A stretch of DNA of 64,000 nucleotides. It comes from Mantis religiosa (lineage: Eukaryota > Arthropoda > Insecta > Mantodea > Mantidae). The notes beneath the pieces are model-generated. The model was given only the letters and a program-made list of their open reading frames with translations. It was not told the origin of the DNA and did no database searches. The stretch is taken from assembly GCA_030765055.1 (NCBI GenBank), contig CM060947.1, positions 59,918,235 through 59,982,234 of the forward strand, given 5' to 3'. The position numbers were made by a program, and so were the translations under genes. Below, piece after piece: positions 38,001 to 50,000 of the stretch (position 1 is its first letter; each line of letters begins with the position of its first letter).

Positions 38001-41000
38001 TAAATAACTTCTTCCCGGCGCGATTGGCGACAGAAAGTCACCCAGTGATTCGGAAGCTCCTTTACTGTTCGGAGAGCAGACAACTCATCGCGCCAGCACG
38101 AGAGCGCCGCACTACGCACATGCCGAAAGTCTCAGATGAAATTGTTACACTGGAGTCTATGGTTGCCACCCTGGCTGTCGAATCCGCCATTTCATTCTCC
38201 CGCAAGCCTACGTGACCAGGAACCCATGCACAAACCACGCTAACGCCCGAGGCGTGTAGGACGTGGAGGGCGTCCTGGATACGCTGTACGAGAGGATGGT
38301 GGTTGTACAGCTCACGCAGGCTCTGGAGTGCGCTGAGGGAATCACTTAAAATAAGGCAGTCACCCAACTTTCGGCGGCGAACATATAAAATGGCTCGATA
38401 TATTGCAGTGAGCTCTGCAGTGTATACGGAAGTGCTGCCATGGAGACCGAATGTAAAGGGTTCGGCCCCATCGACAAACGCGCATCCCACACCGCTAGAG
38501 CATTTTGACCCATCAGTAAAAATTAGGTTACAATCCTGATAGGCCGATAAAAATTCTAAAAATAATCTGCGGATACTAATCATAGGCGTCGTCGATTTGC
38601 TGTGCAGCGTCATGCCAAGATCCACGTGATCTGCTGCACGCAACCAAAGGTAATACACCCTTTCGCCTCCAGGGAGCATCCTAGGCAGCACGAGTCCATG
38701 TTTCGCAAGGAGCTCCCGGAAGCAAAAACCCGTAGGCTTAGGCTTTACACGGGTGTTCGCATACTGGACGTCGAAGGCGGTGTTGAAAAAGGGTGCAAAA
38801 GTCGGATGCAAAGGCATACTATTCAACCCACAGCCATAATTCCCCAGCAAAAAGGCCCGCCGACAATACAGAGGTGGTTCTGCCGCTTCGGCGTACAGGC
38901 TAACAACTGGGCTAGTTGGGAACGCCCCCGTAGCTAGACGTAGGCCGGAGTTATGGACTGTGTCTAGTTTCTTCAGAACAGATGGGCGAGCTGAAGCATA
39001 AACGATGCACCCATAGTCCAGCTTGTAGCGAATCAGTGTGCAATACAGGCGAAGCAGCACTGCACGATCCGCTCCCCACGATTTCCCACTAAGTATCCGC
39101 AAAATATTAAAAGAACGCTCACGTCGTGCTTTCAACTGCGGTATATGCGACGACCAGCTAAGCTTTCTATCGAAAACAAATCCGAGGAACCTCGTTTCAT
39201 CGGCAAATGGTAAAACATGGCGACCTAGTCGGAGGAAGGGTGGTAACCGACTCTTGCAGCGCCAGAAGTTAGCGCAGACTGTCTTCTCAGTGGAAAACCT
39301 AAAGCCGTTCTTAGAGCTCCAGTCCTGAAGGTTGTCTAGGCATTGCCGTAGACGACGCTCCAGGAACGGAGTACGCTGAGAAGTACAGTAGACGGCGAAA
39401 TCGTCCACGAATAAGCACGAAGAAACCCCTCGAGGAACACAGAGATAGAATTAATCGCAATAGCAAAGAGTGTAACACTTAGTACCGATCCTTGTGGGAC
39501 CCCGTTCTCTTGGATAAAAAGGTTTGATAAAACTGAGCCGACCCTAACTCGGAACACACGATTGTTCATGAACTCCCGAAGAAACACGGGTGGGCGTCCC
39601 CGAATATCCCAGCTGTGCAGGGTGCGTAACAGACCTGCACGCCAACACGTGTCATAGGCCTTCTCGAGGTCGAAATATATGCCGACGGTCTGATAGTTCT
39701 GCAAAAAACCGTTCATGATCTGTGTCGACATCGACAGGAGGTGGTCAATTGTCGAACGGCGACGTCGGAAACCACACTGGATGTTCGTCAGTAAGTTGCG
39801 AGTTTCCAGCCACCACACCAACCGCCCATTGATCATGCGTTCCATCACCTTGCAGACGCAACTGGTGAGGGAAATGGGACGGTAGCTGGAAGGCAGATGT
39901 CGGCCCTTCCCTGGTTTCAGAATTGGAAAGATGGTGGCCTCCCGCCACTTGTCAGGAAAACTGCCGTCTACCCAGATACGGTTATAGACCTCGAGTAGGA
40001 AAGCCTTGCCTTCGGGAGAGAGATGTAAAAGGCGCACGTGGATACCGTCTGGTCCTGGTGCAGACGCTCGGGAAGATGAGAGTGCATGTTCTAGGTCGGC
40101 CATGATGAACAGGCGATTGTAGTCTTCAAAGTTTCTAGATAGAAAGCAGAAACCTTGAGATTCCACCTGATGCTTAATTGAGAGGAACTCAGGTGCATAG
40201 TGATCTGAGATAGATACCCGAGCGTAGGCATACCCAAGGGTGTTAGCCACATCTAATGGATCCACAACGACGCCTGAAGGAGTTTTCAAACCAGCAATCG
40301 GAATGTGGGTCGATTTTCCGGCCACGCGCCTTAACCTATCCCACACTACAGAAGGTGTATGGCGATTAAAAGACCCAACAAAAGCAGTCCATGATTTCTT
40401 TTTGCAGTCCTTAACTACTTGCCGAGACCTGGCACGCATCCTCTTTAATGAATAAGGTTCTTCATTGTAGGGTGGCGTTGGAAAACCCTAAGGGCACGCC
40501 TACGAGCTCGGATTGCATTCCGGCAGTCATCCGTCCACCATGGCACAGGACGGCAATGGGGATTGGGAGACGAACGCGGAATAGACCGTTCTGCGGCGGC
40601 AAGTATTCACTCGCTAAGATGTTCTACGAACTCATTAACAGAGGCGTGCTCCTCAGAACTAAAAACCACCAACTGGGTGTAAAGGGGCCAGTTGGCGTTA
40701 TCGAAACGCCAGGTAGGCAAGCGGGTGGAACACACGTTTTGTGCTAGGAGACTAATGATACACGGGAAGTGGTCACTGGAGTGGAGGTCAGAGATGACGT
40801 TCCATTGGAGGGGCACTGCTAACTGCGGCGAGCATACTGCCAAATCCAGATGCGAAAAGGTGTTGAAGGCATCGGAAAGAAAGGTAGGTTCTCCAGCGTT
40901 CAGGAGAACCAGGTTGTTATTATCCAGAAAATCGGAGAGAACTCTACCCCTGGCACAAGTTCGAGTTGAGCCCCAAAGAGGGTGATGGGCATTGAAGTCC

Positions 41001-44000
41001 CCCACCAAAAGAAATGGGGTAGGTAACTGAACCAGATCTTGGAGCATGGTGAGTGATAGGTCATCTGAGGGTGGAATATACATGTTGCAGATAACCAGCT
41101 CTATCGTCGGCAGTCCTATACGGGCAGCAACGGACTGTATGTTAGTGCGTAAAGGTGTTACGTCCACATAGACGTCGTCTCTGACCAGAACCATCGTCCC
41201 TCCGTGTGCCGGATTACCCTCTTCCGGGCAAGATCACGCCGGAAGGGAGTATACAGCCTTAGTGCAAAGGAATCCTGAGGACGCAGTTTAGTCTCCTGCA
41301 AGCAAACTACTAGGGGGTCGTGCTTATTAATAATCAAATCAAGCTCTGGGCGATGTGCCCTAAGCCCACGTATGTTCCACTGGATAATCGCCATTTAAAC
41401 GGTAGGATAAAGGTTCAAGGGACTAAGTGGAGGACTGCGGTGGCCGAACCAGTTTGCCCATTTTCTTAGGTGTCAGGCTAACACCTTTTGTAGCCGCTTC
41501 ATCTTGTCGCTTTTTTACGTTCGACCGAGTAGTGGCGCCAGGGTCCTCCAAGTCCATGTCTTCCACCGGCGGTGGACCCTTCCCCACCGAGAACTTCGGT
41601 TGGAGAAACTCGAACCTAGCGGAAGTCGAGATCGGCGGAAATGGACAATGCCGATCGTGATCTTTCCCGGAAGAGTCCTCTGAGGACGACCTCCGAGATG
41701 CCCGCGAAGCACCACTTCGCTTAGGGCTTCTAGGAGACGCTGCTTGCTTGGTCGTACGGCTAGATTGCTTTATTGGTTGAGTTGTTTGCACCCCTGTGGA
41801 AACACGAGAGGGAACGCCAGGACAGGTTTGTACAACGGCGTCATGCTTCTCAACTGATTTGCGGACAGCGGCAGCAAAGTTCAGGCTGGTGGTCGGGTTA
41901 AGTTCAAAATAGCGCTTTCTTGGTTCTGGAAAGGTGAGGTTTTCCTTTACACGGAGTTCTTGTATGTGCTTTTCTTCCAGAAAACGGGGGCAATCGCGCG
42001 AGTTCGACGGATGCGCGCCTCCACAATTGACACATGAGGGGTCCTGGGAGCAATTGGAGCCGTCTTTCGCGGCCGCAACGAGGACAAATGGGCGAACCGG
42101 TGCATCGCTGTTGCGATGTCTGAACTTCTGACAGCGGTAGCAGCGCATGGGTTTGGGTACAGAGGGTCTCACCGGTGCACGCTCATAACCGCACTGGATG
42201 TAGGTCGGAAGGACATAGCGTTCAAAAGTAAGGAAGACCGTGCGTAAGGTAAACGGTTGGTCGTCCTTTCCAATTAATCTGAAAGCTGCTGTTACTCCTT
42301 GGTCCGAAAGACAGTTTACAATGTCGTCATTTGTGAGCCCGTCCAGACTCGAGGTGGTGACCACTCCACGACAGCTGTTCAATGTTTTATGTTTTTCCAC
42401 TTAGATAGGGTAGGAACCCAAGAGACTAGCCTTAAGGAGTTTGCCTGCCTGGACGTCTTGGGCGATCTCAATGAGGGGACTGCCATCCCTGCACCGCGTA
42501 GCGTTCTTCACTGGGCCACAGATCTTATCCAGTTCGCGTTGGATGTAAAAGGGATTCACATGGGACATTCTTGCTTTCACAATTTAACCGCATTACATAA
42601 AAACGTGGGGTTGAAGGTGTGCGCAGAGGAGCCATGATGATAGGTCCCCCTTCCGGAACCGTCGGCGTCAGCCTGCCATCCGGGGGAAAAAGGTCTGTGC
42701 CGGCCTGAGGTACCCACTTCAGGCCCGATCTCAGAGAGTACATCAGAGGAGTTACCCTCCGACTATCACTACTGACCGGTATGCGATGCTTTCACCATAG
42801 GCAGGCCATAGGCAGGCCCGACTTTATGCCCTTACCACTGGAATAACCGCCAGTGGCTCCCCGCTTTAGGCCACGTGGTCTCAACAGAGCCAACGTGGAC
42901 TCATGGGACTTGTGGTTGATTACATCGGGCCCCAAGCAGCGGTAACACGTCGGGTCCTCTCGTGCACCCCGACGAACCCGGCCGTCGAGGAATCCGAGAC
43001 GACCCGGCCCCCGGAGGGGCTACGTGGGTGTACATGGCTATGGAACGGCTCTGCACCTAGTATCGCACAAAAAGGGTAGTAAGGAGGGTCCACTCAACCT
43101 TCACGCTTGAGACCTCCGGGGAGCACACAAGTAGAAAGCTGCGCTGAAAACCGTGGGACAGGAACCACGGAGAGAGGAAAGATCCTTGCTGGTGAGACAG
43201 GAGTTTATAAACCTACACATTTACAGCTATAAGGGAACAATAAACCTAGAAGAGGAAGAAGCTTAACGCTAGGGGTGTCAAACGTGGCACATCCTAAATG
43301 GGGTGAGAGGGTGAAGATGTGGACGAGGATTACATCAGAGCCTCTTCTGCCAGTTTTTGGGGTTATTGATGGACCTTCTCAGCAGCCGTAGCGGTCTTGG
43401 GGTACAGCAAGTCTCCGCCGTACTTCACCCCATCAGTCGGTCCCCTACTTTCTGTTGCCCACCCCTCGGGACGAGGACCGCAGAGGTTGGATTTTGAGGG
43501 GCACGACACATGAAGGAGGCTTTAGATATTAGACCATACAATCTGACGCAACATCAAAGCATAATGAACAAGATAAAGACCAACGTGAACCACACGTACG
43601 AAGAGCTTATGCGTTTGAAGCAGTTAATATTTAATCTCACAAATTCTAATATCTGTGCTTCTAAGAATAAACATGGATCCCAAGATGAGTTGTGTCAATT
43701 ATGACGATTTGCAATTAACAAGTCAGGAAAAGGAAGAAATCGATGACGATTTTGAGTATATAAGGTAGTAAAACTTGTATAATTTTTATTTTCTTAAAGG
43801 TTTTTTTTTAAAAAAACAATGAAGGATCGGTACATATTTCTGTATATTTAATAAAGCCAGAAAATAAAAAGATTCGCAATTAGGGAAAAACATAATTTGA
43901 ATATTAGGTGTTCTTTTCAAAAAGAATAGGTAATATACATATATAATACACAATATTTGAGTATAAGGTGTAAACAATTTTGTTTAAAAAAATAAGTGAT

Positions 44001-47000
44001 ATGCATATATAATACAAATATTTGAATTTTAGCTGATAACAATTTGCCTTTTTTTTTTTTTTTTTTTTAAAAAAAAAGGTTATTTATATACAAAAATGAG
44101 AACAAAAAAGATTGCTAGAAACCGTCCTCGTCCAACAGGGTATACTGCGCATCAGGTGCGATGCACACAGGAGAGGTTAGCAACGCAACCTGGTCACCAT
44201 GATTGAGATTCCACGGTGCTAACTAGTTATTTCTAACATATATATCCTGTATGGGTTTTATGGGGTGCACGGCTGATAATTTTAAAAATTCATATTGGCA
44301 ATCAACGTCGTTCTCCATAACGTAACTATTAAAACTGTCGCCATCACCGTCGTTTCCTTCAGGGTCGATATGACTGCCCGACCCTATTGTGAAGCTCGGA
44401 CATTAACTTCGTGGTCTCCTATTGTACCGCTGTTAGTTACGTTTATCTGAAACAGGTCCGTTACGTCTGCAAGACAACGTTGTAAATTGGCTACAGGTGC
44501 GCTAGTTCTAGCTTTCATAATTTTCACTGATTTTGTAAAGGGACGCTCACCCCTTGAGGTACCTGTTGGGATGATTTGGATTGCGAAGACGAAGTTACAC
44601 ATGTCAGTGGCTCTTCCAAAGCTGGTGGAGATGACTGATTCGAGGGCTCCTCGATTGACTGAAGAGCGGACTCGTTCTCACCAAGCATCACAGGAGACGA
44701 ATCTTGCTGCTGGTGGCCTGTTTCGGCAGACACCTGAAGATCGTCAGACAGCAGTTCCTCCCTCTGTTGCTGGAACTGCATCACTTCTCGGGGTAACGGG
44801 AGCTGGATTTTCACAGCGATATCGGTAGCATTATTCCACTTCACTAAGGATTTCCTTAAAGTTACAGCATATATGATCACAGATGAGTTTAGTTGATTTT
44901 GCACCCAATTTTAAAAACTGATCCACAACACCATTTCTGGTTACTGATGACTGTACATAGTGTACTTAAAGTAATTCTTAATTCAGAAGCAATTTCAGTT
45001 TTCATTTTGTTTCTATAAAGTGCCACTACTTGTATGAGTTTTACTTTCAGATCTAGCATATAGCACTCCGTTTCCTTTCCTTCAAGGCTGATTAAAAGCA
45101 ACTGATCAGAACTGCAAAACAAAACTGCTGTTCAACAATCAATACCACATACCGAAAATTATCTTTACTTCTCATTTGTTGCTGACACTGTTGTGCTGAA
45201 AGATGTACACGAGCTAACTTCTTTGTCTTTTCGGTGCAGTTTGTGTCTTGACTGGCGGTGATAAGGAAAATGTATTTAGTTTCTTTTACAGTCGTGTATA
45301 CTGTATGCTCATTTAATTATGTATAACTCAATTGTTTTGCACTGAAATGTAATATGTATAACTGGTATTACATATAAATGCACTATGTATAAATAGTTGA
45401 TCCTCCTAGGGCCCATATACTCGAACACTGTGATTATCAAGCTATGGTACCATGATTACTATTTTTCCTTTTGTTTCAAGTTTGAGAGAAAGGATTTGCT
45501 ATAGGAAAAGGCATTGGGGGTTATATTTTGGAACATGCAGGGATTGTCTGAAAAGCTAAAAAATAGAGAAATAATGGGAATAAAAACAAAGAGGCCAAGT
45601 ATCAGAGGTGTTGGACTATTTGACACAAACATGCTAAATTGTTATTTGAAGCAAAAGGTTAGAAACAGTGATGTATTTAACATTTGAAAGTAATGAGTCG
45701 ATAATTCAAAAACAAACATCACTTAAATTATCCTTACCTGGACTTGTTTCGGAGAATGTTTTGTCCCCATCCTCAGCAGTTATCCAACTGGTTGGATCCG
45801 TGGTTTCTTGAAGTGAACTGGTTGTCTGTGGCAGTATCTGTTGTCTGTGAGATGAACTTCCAAAGAGAGTTTTCAGGCGGCAATTCGAAATTTAAAGTAT
45901 ACTGTTTGTTTTTTATAATTAGCAACTTTTCCCAAACATCAAGTTCAACTGCATTACTGGCTGATTTTAATAGTTTTATATTTGGTACAATTTCATGATT
46001 GGTAGACCAGAAATGGTGAGCTATTGCTGGTTTTTCTATTTGTTTGTATTTCATGCATCTCATATGTTCCTGTAACCTAATATGTAAACTTCTTTTGGTT
46101 TTTCCTATGTAGAACTTATTGCAATCTGAGCAGTTGATTTTGTATATACCTGATTTCTTGTTTTCAGGTACTGGGTTTTTCAGGTTGTTGCATAATAAGT
46201 ATTTTAAACTGAATTTATTTATTGGAGCTAGGGTGGTGATGTACTTCTTGAATATCCTGTTGAATTTATGATGCATTCTGGGATGGTATGTGAATTTCCT
46301 GAACTGTGTCTTGGTTTTTGATTCTGTTAATTTTGTGGTATCCAATATGTGTAGCTATGTTAATCATGTGATTAATCTCACAGACAACAGATGCCGCCAC
46401 AGACAACCAGTTCACTTCAAGAAACCACGGATCCAACCAGTCGGATAACTGACGATGGGGACAAAACGTTCTCCAAAACATGTCTAAGTACGGATAATTT
46501 AAGTGATGTTTGTTTTTGAATTACAGACTCATTACTTTCAAATGTTAAATTGTGTTAATTAAAAGAAATTGCACCATTGATTGAAGGGATAAGAAAAAAC
46601 AGAAATATCACAATTCAAATTGGGATATTATATAAGAAGCATGGAGAGAAAATGCCTAGTTGGAAAGTTATGATTCTGAAAAGCAAGGAGGAGCTAATTA
46701 AGAATTTCCACCAAGGGTTAACACATTAAGGAATGGATCTATGACGGTCTAATTACATATCAAAATTACATCTGAAGGTACAAAAATTTATCTTGAGCTG
46801 CAACCTATATCAGAAAGTAAAACAAATAGAAAATACACATCTGCAAATAAACCAAGGTAGTTAATTAGTATTGATATTCATGGACCTGCGCCTCAACTTT
46901 GTTTGGATACAATTATATATTTGGAAATTAATTGTTTTTTCACACTGGCCGTGTGTAGGCTAAAGTATGGAAAGATAGAGTCAGACTGAAAAATTCAATG

Positions 47001-50000
47001 CTATAGCTGGGATTTGAACCACGGATCTTCTGGTTGCCGTCCAGCGTCTCTAACCCTTGAGCAACTATGGCCGACATGACGTTAAATTCTCCAACTGACT
47101 CATGATTTTCCTGGTAAGCCACTTAAGAGTTCTCATAAACACATGAGACATGGTGACTTACAACATGTAAGTACCTTAAGGCCCGAGCACTATAGTTAAC
47201 CACTATTAGGTCCATTAATGGAAATTAATTGTTCTTTCACACTGGCCGTGTGTAGGCTAAAGTAGGGAAAGATGGTTTACCGGGAAAAAGATGAGTCAGT
47301 TGGAGAATTTAAAGTTATGTCGGCACGTTGACCAAAGTAGCTCAAGGGTTAGAGCGGCTGGGCGGCAACCAGAAGATCCGTGTTTCAAATCCCAGCTATG
47401 GCATTGAATTTTTCAGGCTGACTCATCTTTCCATAAATATATATTTGTTATTTTTGATAAATTCAATAAATATATCAGAATTACCCACTAAGGAGAGCTA
47501 GTGGTTTAACATGTTTGCTAGAGCGACTTGCAACAAGCACTCTAACCTGAGAAGATAGAACACAACTACGTCTGCTGAAGAAATAGCACATTTCAACTTC
47601 AGAAGTTTTCCCTAGGGCAGAATGAAGACATGCCATGGCAGAAAACCATCAGAAACTGCGAAAGGTGAGTACATCTTCTTTAACCCGGACAATCTAGAAT
47701 TTGGCTAGATAGAAGTAAACTTGTTTACAAAAAAATTGTCTAACAAAACAATTATTGAACACATCCATTGTATTCTGCCACATCTTTGGCAGAACTTAAT
47801 CAATAAATGCCTCCAGCTTGGTTGTTTCCTCTCCAAAAATGGAAACAAACTTTAGCAGTATTTTCAAAAAATAAGATGTAATTCCACAAAGTATTAACAT
47901 GGCAACTGTAAAGCAGATGGGAGAAGCTACAAGAAATAATGGTTTGGCAATAAGATTTAAACAAGAGTGAGATTAAAACTAAAGAGCTGGAGAAGATAAA
48001 CACTAAGGTGGAAAAAATGGAAATTATGGAAGACTTCATGGGAAGATACTATCTAGTAAGTTCTGGAATAGAAGAGGAATATGGAATCGTAGCACTTCAA
48101 GAAATACAGGAATTAATAATGAAGAGATTAGGGATGAATATGAGAGACTTCGAACTGCGGGATAACTTTAGAATTGGGAAGTTGGTAGGCAAAAGAAATA
48201 TATTGGCGAAATTTAGCAATACAGAATTGGTAACATAAGCATTAAAACAAGCAAGAAACCATCTATACCAATAAGGATTTATCTTATAAACAAAGAGAAC
48301 AAAGGAGACTCACTGAAGAAAGGAGTAAGGTGATGAAACAACGTTATAATGCACTTATGAGAAATGGTAAACTATGTATTGTTGGGCAAATAGTTGAGCA
48401 GAGCAGCTGCATAAGCAGCATATAAGATACAGAACATATGAGTGTTGATGCAGCAGACTCAAACAAGCTGTCCATGATAGAGTCAACATGAAAAATTCAA
48501 TGCCACTGCCGGGATATGAACCACGGATCTCCTGGTTTCTGTCCAGTTGCTCTTACCCTTTGAGCTACCATGGCTAACGTGCCGTCCTGACATTAAATTC
48601 TCCATTTGACTTGTATGTTTCCCCGGTAAACCATATAAACAGTATGTTGACTATCAAAAACCTTAGCCTATATACGGCTAGTGTGGAGAAATGATTAATT
48701 TCCATCAATTAATTAAAATAAGCTGTCCATGATTTCCGAAGTGATTGTTCAGGTAACATGCGGCTTAAATACAGTGTGCATTGACGGATGGGAAGTGATG
48801 AAAACAGTGCAAATGGAAGAGAAAAGGGCAAAATTTCACAAATGGAGGTTTTTGGAGTGAAGCAGAAATAACGAAAAAACAAGAATGGGACTTGAGGTGA
48901 TCAAGAAAAAGCAGAATGAAACAAGTGTGGGGTGCAAGGGATTAAAAAAGAGGGAATTAGGTAGGGGATATTGACATATAGGGACATATTAGCAAGGCAA
49001 AAATATGGCTTTTATTAGTGAGTGAGTGTGTGGTGTTTAAATTGCAGAATGGAAAGAATAGAATGGGACTATGAAAGGTAGAGGAAAAAATGTGATGTCT
49101 GTACAAACTGCAGAAAGGGAAGAATGGGGTTGTGAGTAGAGAATTTGTGAAAGTCTGACCAAATGATAGGTGACTGAAAGGATTGATAAAATTAAATAAT
49201 TTGTAATAGGGAAAGAAGATGCAAGAAATGGGGTGATGGACAAGTGAGAAATAGAGAAATGAAGTTAATAAATCCCGACCCAGTGAAACAATAACAAAAA
49301 CTAGTGCAGGATAGAATAGTAAATGGAAAGCAATTACTATTATAATGGGCAAATATGTATAAAGCATGCGATTGTATTGAAGGGCTGCCCTGTTAGCAAA
49401 GGGGCCATGGCCCATCTCAGGCATAGCCCAAGATGTATTTGGTTTTCGTACTTAATAATATATATCATATGAATGCAGGTACTCTAAAACAGAACTGCTA
49501 ACAAAAATCTGCTCAAAATTGAAACATCCTACAACCTCAAATTTAAAGGGAGTCGATTAATGACACTAAACAACACTTACTTTTAATTACACAGAAAATG
49601 AGCTAGTTACAGTGGAATAATAAATATTGGGCAAATTTCCATGAAATTAATTTTGATTAGAGAAGATAGAAGTATTGTCATCAACTTCTTAAGATAAGTG
49701 GAAAATAATTACTAAATATTTTTATTTGTATAATACTTTTAAATTTAATTTAATAGTGTTGTTTAGTGTCATTAATCGACTCCCTTTAAATTTGATTTAT
49801 CATAACAACACTGTTTTCAACACTTCCAAGAAAGGAATCCTACAACCTGCACACCGTGCACATTTATCTTTTTATTAAATAAACCATAATTAAGACATGC
49901 AGCATACTTTGATATACAGATAGGACATCTATTCTTATGACATGATGAAGTCATTTCAATCTTGTTTGGAATAAGGGATTTTCCTACAAAATGAAGATAT

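Larger units (their letters stand above)
37536..43502 (-). mobile_element. LINE-A, near full-length I/R1-type non-LTR retrotransposon
   Basis: A 5,967-bp element in minus direction, flanked by the 13-bp duplication ACGACACATGAAG (37,523-37,535 and 43,503-43,515). From 5' to 3' it has an untranslated region (about 43,502-42,744), ORF1 (42,743-41,423) and ORF2 (41,394-37,754) with endonuclease, RT, RNase H and a terminal Cys/His segment. The 3' end is ATAGGGCGCTGATGACC...TTGAGCGCGCCTAAACACC, ending in a short CAT repeat instead of poly(A). It is the reference copy for the fragments found elsewhere in the window. Confidence 0.92.

Noticed and set aside
44487..44828. 113-codon plus-strand frame
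   Set aside because: It is antisense to the Gln/Ser-rich pogo-like remnant, which has the more natural composition and a matching HTH upstream.
48957..49424. 155-codon minus-strand frame rich in Phe, Ser, Leu and His
   Set aside because: It is the complement of a purine-rich low-complexity strand; no domain, and membrane-like runs arise from composition.
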